Below are positions 45,032 to 56,250 of a stretch of DNA of 64,000 bases, piece after piece. This DNA is from Bisporella sp. PMI_857 (Eukaryota; Ascomycota; Leotiomycetes; Helotiales; Helotiaceae): assembly GCA_021307315.1 (NCBI GenBank), contig JAJSPD010000001.1:310001-374000 (forward strand), given 5' to 3'. The notes beneath the pieces were generated by a model. It was given only the letters and a program-made list of their open reading frames with translations. It searched no databases and was not told the origin of the DNA. Position 1 is the first letter of the stretch, and each line of letters opens with the position of its first letter. Both the position numbers and the translations under genes were made by a program.

Positions 45032-48000
45032 TCAAACAGCTTTTCGCTGATTTTGGGTAATATTCTTTTGTGTCAGCTCTTGTTCATGCTTCCACTGCTT
45101 CTCGAATGCTGCCACAGGGGATGTAGCCATATCATCTTTGCTCTTCTTTGCAAATTCTCGAGTTTCAGTGTAAATGCCAATCAAAGCCAGTTTCTGGCCG
45201 CTGGCAGCTTCCTGCATATCGCTTTTTTGGCCCTGCCGACCTTTTATATGATGATCTAGAATTTTGTTGCCTTCCGCCGTATATTGGTTAACAACGAGGC
45301 CCGTCACATCTTCCTCCTTCGCTAATCGAATGACCATTTCCTATTATTTGTAAACATATAAGTAATCACCCACGAGTTGAGACTTACATCTGCGATACGG
45401 TGTATAGCATTAGAAACGTTCTCATAATGCGGTCTCAATTCTATGCCCCATCTCTCAAGATATTGACTTCCTGGGCTCTCAGCAGACTCCGAGCCTGTCT
45501 CAGATGTGGCAGTCGTCATCTCAGAGGGAGATTTGGTCGCTGATATATGGTTTTTCAAAACCGAAGAGTTCTTCGTAGCGGGTATGGCAACTTTTAGGCT
45601 CTTCTTCAATATGTGATTCTCTACTCCTGCCCTATCATTGGACTTCCCCGTTGGTTTCACTTGCTGAGAAACAGCTTTTGCGTCCAGCTGCAACTCTCTC
45701 AAAGTATTTCGGAATGGTATTAGCGACAGTTTCTTGCATTTCACCTGATTGGAGATATTGGAAGTATTGGGAGAGTCCGCAACTAGACGACTTGCGAATC
45801 CACTGGAGCTTCGGACCTGATTATCAACGAAAGGATCAGGTAGAGCTTTATCTGGATCAATTATCTGGAGGCCCCAGTTAGCATATTTTGGCCGTTGCAG
45901 CGTATGGGAGCCAAATATTTGGACCTACTTCCTTAGTGTCGGCATCTTCATAGAGGCCGCCCACAGTCCTACGATACGGAACATATTGGCTCCCGCAAGT
46001 CGCTGGGGACGATGGTCGAGCCTTACGAATGCCACTTAGACTGACTTTAGGACCGAATAGAGGTGCTCGAGGTGACGGAGATCTAGATGGCGCAACCAGC
46101 GGAGACTCAGCAAGAGAGGTCTGGAGCAATCGAAGCCTATCTGTACGAAAATGGTCAATGTGGGAGGCAGCAATCGGGCTACCATTTTTATCCACATGGG
46201 AGAGCTGCGAGTATTTTATAGATAAAGCCGAACTTCTTCGAGGCTCTTCTAATGAACCTTGGGGATCATTCGGAGGGCTTGTAGGAGATTCAGGCCAGGC
46301 ATGTTCTGGAGGACTGGTAGGCTTTTGATTGTCATCCATTCCGGAAAAGCCAACATCTGGTGGGCTTGTGCTCTTTTGCTTCTTAAGAGGCCCAAACCCT
46401 TCCGGATCCGTCTGTTTCCGCTTTCTCTTGCGCTCACTAGATTCCAATGCTTGAGTCGATCCAACCGTCTCGAGTCTTGCGTGGCCAGTGCCACTCTCAG
46501 CTCCTTTGATCACATGAGATAGACCCTGATTCTTCGCGCCATGAACCCCAAAGCCGATGATAGGTTGCTTCCTGGCATGGCGATCGTCTACCAAGTCTGT
46601 TCTTGATGTACTAAGCTCCATCATAGTAGACGCTTGAGCCTTTACAGCCACTCTCTGGGGACTCGCGCATCTTGGTGGACTACTTTTGATGTTTCCCCTA
46701 CTCACATCTTTTCTTGCTCTGGTCTTCTTGTCAATAACTCGCAGTTTGTTCCGAGGAGATTGAGAGGAGTGAGGAATCTGCATAGTTGGGTTGACCTTAT
46801 TGGGACCTTGTCGTCTCGCAGGTGTCCCAACAGCAGACACAGCCTTGTGCTTGGGTATCTGATGGGCTGATGCCTCATCCTTACTCTGAATAGCATTTCG
46901 AATATCTGTAGTAATGTCTTTCCCCACTTGAGCTGCTACATTATTTGTTGTGCCTGGTTCATGTCCCTTGCCACAACGAACGAATATTTGGGTCGTCAGT
47001 TCGTCTATATCAGCATAGACGGGCTCTATTCTCTGAACATCCAAAAGCTCTCCATCGTTTGGTGAGTATGCAATTCTTTTGTTTGGGGAACGGATCTGTT
47101 TCTTCATTTCTCCAAGTGCATTGTTCGCAATGGGTGATCCCTGTACCATCAACTCCTTGTCCAAGGGTTGATGAGTGGCAGTCCTCTCGATCTGTGGAGG
47201 GAGTTCTAGGGCAGGCACATTCGAATGGCCCATATTTTGAGTTAAAGAGTCTTCAAGGATATTACTTAGCCTGGAGGCAAATTCTCCCAGCGATTTGGCC
47301 TTTCTCTTCCTTGCTGGGTCTATGGGAGCCTTGTTCTTTGCCATTTTGGGGGTGGCATCGTAAAGGTCATCAATTTCTGGATTAAGCTCTTGATCTTCTT
47401 CCGAGTTTCGAAGAATTTCATTCCTCGTTACCGCCCTTTGGTTAGCATTCGTGTCATTTTGCACATTCTCCTCGGGTTGTGTATTCCTCCTTGGCAGCAT
47501 AGCCGTTTGGTGGGTGGTTTCATTATGATGTTTCTTCGACTTCCTGGGATCATTTGATAGCTCGGCGATATCCTCATACTCGCCCCCGTTATATTTGGAG
47601 GGCCTCTGGCTTGCCTTTGCTGCTACTGTTCTCTGGCTTCGTAATTTTTTCTCGGATCCTTCTAGCGCGCATGGTGCACTTTCATGCTTCATCGCCCCCG
47701 TCCTATATTTCACGCCGCTCTCGATTCCACTATGAGCGGATTTCGAGATTTTGTGTGTATCAGTAAGAGTGGTCTTGCTCTTTTTCTCGGCCTTGTTCAT
47801 CTGCCTTTGTAAGACAGCATTTTGGGCATCGTCATTCATTGGTATCTCATACATTGTACTATCGGTTGTTGTTGTTTTGGGTAAGTGTAACAGTGGCTTT
47901 GCCTTTGATTGAGTCGGAGATTCCTTATTCGTGGCGGCAACATCTCTGCTCAGTTGCTGGCTTCTAGTTTTAGTTGCAAGAGGCTTTGATATTGCGTCAG

Positions 48001-50450
48001 CTTGCTTCTTCTCACCAATACAACCCTTTTTTAGGGATGACGCATTTTGCGGCTCTGGGCTAGTGATAGATTCAGATACGAAGCACTCTTTGAGTCTGCT
48101 ATTGTTCTCTGATCTTGTGGTAAGTGGAGAGCTTCCATTGAGTAGTTTCGCAGCTTCTTCCACGCTACCTTGAGCAGCTACTAAGGCTCCACGTAGAGTC
48201 GGCTCACTGGAAAGAGGAAATCTTTGCTGAAGCACATCAATGTCCTGCTCCGTCTCCATCTGCGATGACCGAGCCTCGTTTCCCTCGCAAGCTAGCTGTT
48301 CTTGTGTATCTTTGCGACTCTGAATTTTCGAAGATGTCACCTGTGATAGAGAACTATTCCCGCCGCCACTCAATCTTAAGCTTTGCATTAGAGGCATCTT
48401 TGCCTTGGACTTTATAACAAGTGACCCAACAATTTTCTCATCCGCATTTAGCTCCAAAGGAACATTAGCTATTGTTAGCGTACTAGATAACTTTTCCGAT
48501 AAGGCCTCACTGGTTCGCTGAGTGTCACTGAGGGCCTTTGAGCTTCCAGAAGGCGGTAATAACTTATTAGTAATTCCAGCTTTATCTTGGGTATCTGGTA
48601 TCATGTCCAGATTCGAAATTTGTGCCACTAGTTTTTCCTCTAGTCGAGGCATTACAAGTGAAACCTCTTCCGATTCCTTTATCCGCCCAAAGCGCAAGGG
48701 TTCTTCGGAATAGCTTATGTGTTGGCTTGTTTGTGATGCCTGGATACTGTATTAGTTTGGGTAACTGCAAAGAATCCCACTAAGGAGCGTGGAAAGAGAA
48801 TAGAACAGTCATTTCCTCACTTTAATGAAGATTTTTCTATGCTCTATTCAAAACAATCATTGAGCAGAGTCTTAGGTACTTACTTGTAGAGTTTGATATT
48901 CTTGACTGGCAGCATCGTCAAAACCCAGCTCAAAACCTTGCAAAATATTCATCGCCGGGTTAAGCGTTTTGATCATCTCCTCCATTTCATGAGCAACCTC
49001 CGTTACCATCAGCATTGTCATATGTGTCAGTTGTTGTGGCACAGCATCAATATAGATGATCTTGTCTTCGTTGCCGTCAAAGTCGAGACGAACATTGCAT
49101 ATTTCGTTCTGAGATGGCTGGGTGCTTCAAATGGGTTAACAAACTTACTTGAATAGGAAGAGCATTCATACCTCGGATACGTGCCCATGCAAGTGAGGGT
49201 ATCAAGCGGGAGTTCGAGGACTTGATCGAATTTTTCTGTATCCTCTCCTCCTACCTTCTTTCCTTCCGTGCCTGTGATCGCTGGCGCCAATATGGTAATC
49301 TGGTCACTTTCCAAAGCCACCACTAGATTGTGACCGACTGTACCGAACTCATGTTTGGGATTTGTCGTGATGTTCATAGCAAAGTACAACTGCCCAAAAC
49401 TGCAACTTTTAGTGGTTATCATATCTGGGGTTTGGTGGATCACTCACACCTCGGTGCCGGGGCTAATGAGTTCTCCGATTGTGTCGATATATTCCTGGAA
49501 GCGGAACTTCCAGTTTTCCCCACTTTGGGGGAAACCGACATATAGACTGCGGTCGGTATCTCTGGGCCAGAGATTCTCGTGAGGGATTCCGGCTTCAAGC
49601 ATATCCCGAATCAAATTACCACAGATAAGACGAATAATCTCATTCTTTTCCTGAAGAACTAAACTTCCAAGCTTTCTCCTATGTTCCAGAGTTAGGTCTG
49701 TAAAGAACGAGTTTTCTGCAGAATTATTACCTCAAATCTTCTTGTCCAAGTTCAAGAATTTGGAGGTTCCCTTGGCAACCTTGTAAGAGTTGAATATATA
49801 GCAGTCCCACCTTCAAAGAGTCAATCGAGAAGATACTCCTAGGGTGCAATGAACGAACATACCCATCGTCGCATACCATCAGGTTTGCTCCTATTTGTGA
49901 AATATTCAAGCAGAAATTGCAGACATGCCGTTCCTATAATTTGCTTCCTCGCTATAATATGTTGTCCACGCGAAACTGTGTCATGATATAGGGAGGCCTT
50001 TTTAGTCAGCACAAGTGATAAAAAGAACCTGATGCTGCCCACCGCAAGAATATTCAAGCCGCGTTCTCCTTCTCTGCTATACTCTGTATATAGGAGAATC
50101 TGCAAGATCAGGTGATACAGCTCACCACTGAATCGGCTACAAAATTCGTGTCCTTCATCCTGCAGCTGCGAGGCTATATGTGCGACTGAAGTTGCTGGGA
50201 TGATAAGACCCTTTCGAGCGAATTCCAGAACTCCACTCAATGATTTTCGAATATTTGCTGTCACCCTGGCCCTATATTAACGAAAGAAACCAGGTTGGTT
50301 GATCATGAAGTACCTAATCTCACGGTTCTGTGAGTTGTTCGTGACAGCCTTCTGCAAGAAGTTGTTCAGCTGTCTTAAAGCCGCCTCAGATCGATTTTGT
50401 GAAGAAGCCAAAGTCGACTGCTGGGAGAAAGGGGTCCTCTTTGGCGGCAT
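45032..50450 (-). CDS. Large protein resembling a meiotic chromosome-axis core protein (SYCP2/Red1-like layout), candidate
   Basis: Nine exons: 50450-50314, 50271-49863, 49810-49731, 49678-49448, 49405-49172, 49124-48884, 48739-45929, 45864-45388 and 45340-45032. Introns are 42-144 bp and phases close exactly; 1,642 residues. Residues 1 to about 525 look globular and mostly helical (KSLSGVLEFARKGLI, LNILAVGSIRFFLSLVL, NEIIRLICGNLIRDMLE), followed by a beta-rich part (FGTVGHNLVVALESDQITIL). The long middle is disordered, with Ser-Pro repeats and basic KRKRKQ. A CUE-like segment lies at about 610-645. The C-terminus (ERWGIELRPHYENVSNAIHR, then EMVIRLAKEEDVTGLVV) is predicted coiled coil. An N-terminal repeat/PH-like module, a disordered linker and a C-terminal coiled coil is the layout of axis core proteins Red1, SYCP2 and ASY3. 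The identity is my inference from layout, not a recognised motif. Confidence 0.72.
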
Positions 50451-53204
50451 GGTTTCTATATACTTGCTGTTCTATGTTCTCGTCAGTATGTTACGAGTTG
50501 ACTCCGATCGAGTATGTGACTAGCAGGATTATGAAAGTAGTAGCAGAAAATATGGATTACCGTATGTGCTTCTAGCAGACCTCCCTAGCCTTGTTAATCA
50601 CAATTACGATCTTCTTGGTTCTACAGGGTTTGTGTGTCAAGAGCGCCCATGCTACTCAGCTTGGGTTTTCTACCGCCTGTGACTCGTGCAGCCGTAGCTC
50701 TTCCGCGACGATTCTGAGCACCGAAAAATTTTCTTGATAATAAGGGACGATAGTTAGTACCACAGGCAGAAAAGGGTGAGATTTATATGATACCAGGAGA
50801 CTTGCAGCAGCGCGGGATTCGTGGGCAGAAAACGAGGTCCTTCCCAGATAGTGAAATCCTAGCATACGTAGTCACCTGACTGCCATATCTGGAAGGAACG
50901 CCTCAAGCTCAAACATACTCAGCTCCCGGTCCCATTTGATCTTAGACTGGCTACTAATATCATGAACCGGTTTGCTTTTTTTACTATGAAATGCTGTATC
51001 AACAACAATACGACTAACTCACACCTGGGATAAGCGAGCAGGAAAAAAGGGGGGGACTCAAGCTATCATTTTCACTATTTCTCGACTCTTGGTGGATCCT
51101 TCTGTTGGGAAGTTCTCGGGATAGTTACTTTTAAAATACTGCCATAATCTGGCTTTCTGTCGTTTCCTGCATATTTCTACATTTCAACCCCTTTCGTCAT
51201 AAATACAGTAAGCTTCGGAACGAGTCCCTTTATTTTGCTTAGTTTTTAGATAATAAGGACAATCAGTGGGTGCCCTAATTCCATGAAAGGGTCACAAATA
51301 CCATTCACGTGTTAAAATGACAGGCAATATAACGGACGCTTTAATGAAAATGATGGCTACATGTTGTAAGACACCAAATATTAAGTACTCAATTTCGCCG
51401 GCCACCTCACTGATGCCTCAATAAGCTCAACACTACTTACACCCTCCGCAAATGTTCGCCTCAGGGTACCCAGGAGATCTCCAGAATAGCGTCTTTCAAT
51501 TTTCAGAGGCTCAATGGAGAGCCATAATTGATGTTACCCTGTAAATCCTCTCTTGAAATAAAATTCCATCAACTAAGGTAATGATATATCGCTCAAGAAA
51601 CTCCTTGCGGATGCATCATATATTTCGTTGGCCTAGTCTATAAAACGAGATTGAAAACACGGCGCTATTGATTGTGTTGGGAATTCGGTGCCAATGTCGG
51701 TTGGCAGACTTTGTCAGGCACTTCCCCATACGCCAGCGTTAATTGAGGTCAGACGGCCAATAAAGATGTAATAACGGACGATCAATCTCATGAACCTGTG
51801 TCATAATCTGAACCTGGACTCGTCTGCGATGGCTAACACTAGTAGATGATGTGGTCCTATTGACATCAAACACTCGAGACATTCCTTGAATTTCGCGACT
51901 GAACACGCAGGAAGGAATGGAAGCCGCGGATGACTGGGGCATGGTCTAGATCTTGTTTCTGATTCGCAAGTTGTAGGATAGTGTTCACAAGGTGTAATAA
52001 AGTGGTTTGTGACCGCCTGGTGGAATATGCTGAAGAGTAGCACATGGTGTGGTTTGACAGCTTATATAACTTGGAAGGAGATCATTTTCTCTGGAAACTA
52101 AGAACATGATTCCGTATACAAAGATTTCGAAAACGGGAAACAGAAAATCGGAATTCTGAATGAAGGTAATGGGCAACACCAAAGATAGATACAAGCCTGA
52201 TAGCAATGATATTCCAAGATCTGCAAGACCGAACATGCATATTTTTAGAAAGAGGTAAGATCTCTCACAAAAATCTGGGTATATTGGCCACAGTTGGGAT
52301 ATAAGTGATCAATATGGATATCATACCAATCAGCTTCTTCAAACAGCATCCTGCGAAGATGGACTCGGACGAGTCTGATTAGAGGGGAAACCTAGTCAAC
52401 CGCCCAAAAATAATGCAGGATATACCAAGCAAACCCCCTAAAATATTCAAAATGCTCAGATTATTCTCAAGTCAAAATTCTAATACAAATTGGTCTGAAA
52501 ATCACCGTGAAAGTCTTGAAATTTTGGTTAAATGAGGTCATTATGACAAAAAGCTAATAAACCCACTTTCTGGGTGGTTGAGTAGGTAACTCTTCAACTA
52601 AGATTCTGACGAATCAGAAGTTATATTGAAAGTCCTGGCTTTCGTTTTCCATTCTTACTAGTAAACCATGTACTTTTATGGCAAATTGAAACCGAATAGC
52701 CTGTAGGCGCCACAGCCTTACCTTGGTGTATATCCAACATTGTCACCAACGAAGCTCGCCCGCATCTTTCGCAATGGCTATTCTTGGGACTCTTCTCGAG
52801 GCGCGGGGCTGCGTATATAGGTCGATATATTTTCGGTACATGACCACCCAAGATGTGTTCTGGGCTCGCAAAACGCGCCATGAAGTATTCACGATATCGT
52901 TTACTATATTCTGAAGTCGGTATCTCCCCCTGCCGCTCCACAGGGTAGAACAAGACCATTTCAGGCGGGCTCTTCTCAAGTTAGGCCCTCTACCACTAGA
53001 AAATTTGTCTTATACTATGAGTACTACTAGGTAACTTCTTTGTATGCAGGAATGATAGTATCGGTCAGAGGTTGTCAATAGGATTTTGTAAATCAACACA
53101 ATGCTCTACTCTACCGTCGGTATCAATATCTCACTAGACAACGCCTTTTTACAAGTACACAAATCCAGACGCCAGAATGGAATCTCCAAGCCACTCATAA
53201 TTCA
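50451..53204. other. Gene-poor region with small minus-strand ORFs
   Basis: About 2.75 kb. Minus-strand ORF 52959-52621 (112 codons from ATG) contains ILGGHVPKIYRPIYAAP and a CERCGRAS knuckle, and a possible donor (GGTAAGG) near its middle; it may be an exon of an unrecognised gene. Minus-strand 52236-51985 starts MFGLADLGISLLSG with two hydrophobic stretches and could encode a small membrane protein. Neither has enough support to call. Confidence 0.4.
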
Positions 53205-55863
53205 TTATGCCATTTCATATTCCGCGTCTCTCGCCATATGTGCCGCTTCAGAAACAATGAATATGAGGCGAGTGCCGTTTCCTGCTGTTTGCCAAATCTA
53301 GAGTGTTTATTAGTACAGATCTTCCTAGTAAGGTAGTTTGCTAGTCGAAAACTTACATCCAAATTCGTATATTCTCCGAGAGCTGTCAGCCATTGGTCCC
53401 TGGTAAATCCCTTGGCAATCACTCGCTCCTCGACCTTCTTCATACTTAACTCCATTCCCAAGGCCTCTTCATCATCCTCATCCATGTTTTCTGGCCTGCA
53501 TTGTCCACCCTCCGCCAATGCACGTACCATATTGTAAATTCTTGAGCTGGGAGACATATCCTTTCTATATCCGTCTTGATCTGCATATAAACTCTCCTTC
53601 GACGCCTCGATCAATCGCAAGGCTTCATCGACATCATCTTGTACAACTTCGTTGGAGAATCGCAGTCTTGCCAAAGCTTGAGATAATCGCACAACACCGA
53701 GAAGGGTACGGGGCGAGGTATGAGCGAACTGTTTCTTGTTCTTCTCGTCTCGGGATTGTTGATCTCTCATTCGGACATAGGCCTTGACAATGTATTCCGA
53801 AACTGCTGTTGGAATAGTTGGAGAATAAGTTCGGGCTTGAGCAACATACTGACGGACTTCGTGCGGTGAGAATACTACACCATCGGTCTCAGGATGCTTG
53901 TTGTTCATGTGAACATATGTAACGTGGCGAGCAAGCATTGCATCGGTGTCCCGCGTAGGTGTATCGAGAATTAAGAAAAGCACATCGAATCGTGAAAGAA
54001 GAGCAGCTGGAAGATTGATATTCTCAACTGGGGAGATGCGTGGATTGTACCGGCCATAGAGAGGATTTGCTGCCGCAAGAATAGACGTTCTGGCGTTCAA
54101 GGTTGTTGATATACCTGCTTTCGATATCGAAATGGTTTGTTGTTCCATTACCTCGTGGATGGCCGTTCTATCACTGTCATCCATTTTATCAAATTCATCG
54201 ATACAGCAGATACCATTATCTGCAAGAACTAACGCGCCACCTTCCAATATCATTTCATCTGTGACAGGGTCCTTCATTACCGCTGCAGTTAGACCAACAC
54301 CGCTGCTACCCCGTCCAGTGGTATATACACCTCGAGGCGCAACCTTGGTAATATATTTGAGCAGTTGAGATTTTGCCACACCTGGATCACCCATCAAGCA
54401 AATATTTATATCTCCTCTGATCCTCATTCCGTCACCAACCTGTTTCGTCGCACCACCTACGAGCAATAAAAGCAGTGCCTTCTTTACATCCAAGTGGCCG
54501 TAGATTTCTGGAGCAATAGATTTTGCCAAGTACTCGTAAACATGTCCAGAAGCTTGATATTGCTCGATTCGCCTTAGCATTCGGTTATCGACTACCAAAT
54601 CCTCATAAGCTTTCTTATGCTGCGTAACATGCTGAGCCTCAAGGTAGGTATCTGTGAGCAAACCGGCTCGGATAGCTTTGAACCCCGTATAAGGAGTTGG
54701 AAGGAATATGCCAGCAATGTCTACAACATCACCTGGATTTATCCTACGCACTAAAGCGCCATGGCAGAGCACTGTTAGCATTCGTGGTATATGACCAACT
54801 GGAACCTGTTCGGCCATCTCCTGGATCTTGACTTCTTGGAAAGGCTGAAATTTGGAGGCACGAGTCGAGTGGTGCAGATTTCCTTTTGACTGATTGGTTT
54901 TGCACTCCGGCGACGGACATTCGGTCAGAGGGCCAAATGTCTTTGCTCCAACGGGCTGGAAGATCTCACAGCCGCATCGATCGCAAGTATAAGCATTAAC
55001 TTCTACTGTTGGTTTGACATCCGAAACTCTGGTTGTGATACCCCTTACGGTTATCAGATGACCGAGATGCTCGCCACGAACCTGTCGGACTGCTAATGCC
55101 TTGGACGCACCTGCACCCGTCCGAGGTTTAAAATTAAGGGTATATCGTCGTGTCAGTTCTGGTGGAAATAACTCGGGCTCAATTGCGTCCGTTTGTTCTG
55201 CAGCATCTCGTTCTAAAGCAGTGTTCCGTTGTGTTCGCTGGGACATCAAGACATCCAAAACATCATCTTTATAGCTGTGGCGTGTTAACCATTTAGCATA
55301 AAGCTGAACTTAGGAACTTACTTGATTTCTCTATTTGGCTCTGGCATGACCTTGTCCACTGCTTTCGCCATCACATCCAGGTAATGCTTCGCATTTGTCT
55401 CAATGGACTCTACCAATTTCATTGGTGTTCCATTCTCGTCTAATGCTTCATCATACTATTCTTACTTCAGTATCTAGTTCTGATCAGGAGTCTGGAATCC
55501 AAACCTTCGCTACATCATCCAACTCTATTGTGATTTCGTCGGTGTATCGATCTGCGACCTTTTGCAAAAGCTCCTTATACTTCAACTGTGGTTCTTTTGC
55601 CTGCACTCTTGTCTGCCTGCGCGCAACTCCGTCATCGTCATCCATAAAATCATAATCGTCGCTGAGATCATCCTCATCAATATTCATGCCATCGATGGCG
55701 CTTTCAAGGGCAGAGGTTGGAGAGCTCTTGAAAGTTTTGAGGAAAGCCTCGAATGCAGCTACCAGAGCAAAATAAGCTTGAGTCATTTCTGGCTGCCATG
55801 AATACGCAACTTACACTGATGTTCTTCATAGTCGACAGGAGGTCTAAACTGGGGAAGTGCCAT
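53205..55863 (-). CDS. MCM7: MCM7, subunit of the replicative helicase
   Basis: Five exons: 55863-55815, 55758-55505, 55455-55322, 55274-53357 and 53297-53205; introns 56, 49, 47 and 59 bp; 815 residues, the usual length. Mcm7 is one of six subunits of the MCM2-7 ring loaded at origins in G1 and active in the CMG helicase. Seen in order: N-terminal [15 protein letters not shown]; an acidic DDDD segment; oligonucleotide-binding region with zinc-type cysteines CDRCGCE and CPSPEC; Walker [10 protein letters not shown] (from residue 441); Walker B CIDEFDKM (from 503); arginine finger SRFD; and a winged-helix C-terminus. The Mcm7 signature TRRYTLNF is present. The last exon supplies [15 protein letters not shown]. 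Intron 2 has the uncommon donor GTTTGG, chosen because it alone gives [14 protein letters not shown] in frame. Confidence 0.97.
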
Positions 55864-56250
55864 TCTGGGCGATTGCAATGCGCAATTCTAACAGAGATGA
55901 AGTGAAGTAGTGAAGATCTATAAGTATGCACTTTGATCTCTGAGGTAGATTTGTGACCTAAGTTGCGCTGAGGAAAGAGCTGGCGATTAGTTCTTCGAGG
56001 GGCTGGGAAATGGAATTGCTACTGTAGATATTGACCCCTGGTTTGAGCGCGTGGAAATAGTCTTGGCGCGAATATTCGCGTTTTCTGAGCTAACTCAATA
56101 ATCCTTAGCATGTTCAGGGGTCGCTTAATCGTGGGCCGAGGCTGCAGAGCATGCTTGGACATACAGAAAGTGATCAATACTGCATGGAAGACGTAATTCA
56201 CTTCCAAACTCTTTGATCTCTTATAATCTACAAAATTGCTCATTATAAAC
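55864..56250. promoter_or_regulatory. Divergent MCM7 / PEX1 promoter with CGCG palindrome
   Basis: 387 bp separate the two start codons. At 56067-56080 lies a perfect 14-bp palindrome CGCGAATATTCGCG, embedded in TTGGCGCGAATATTCGCG followed by TTTT. The outer part resembles E2F (TTTSGCGC) on one strand and ACGCGA, an MCB-like core bound by MBF, on the other. In yeasts and many fungi MCM and other S-phase genes are controlled by MBF, so a G1/S site for MCM7 is plausible. The start-codon distances are about 204 bp (MCM7) and 171 bp (PEX1). The assignment is inference from sequence. Confidence 0.55.

Noticed and set aside
49716..49876. A single 161-bp intron between exons of the large minus-strand gene
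   Set aside because: Two ordinary 52-bp introns, one with a CTAAC branch, keep a protein-like exon (GLLYIQLLQGCQGNLQ) and a seamless junction DLRRKLGS; this is better supported.
53101..55801. Plus-strand ORFs opposite MCM7
   Set aside because: Antisense shadows of a well-supported gene.
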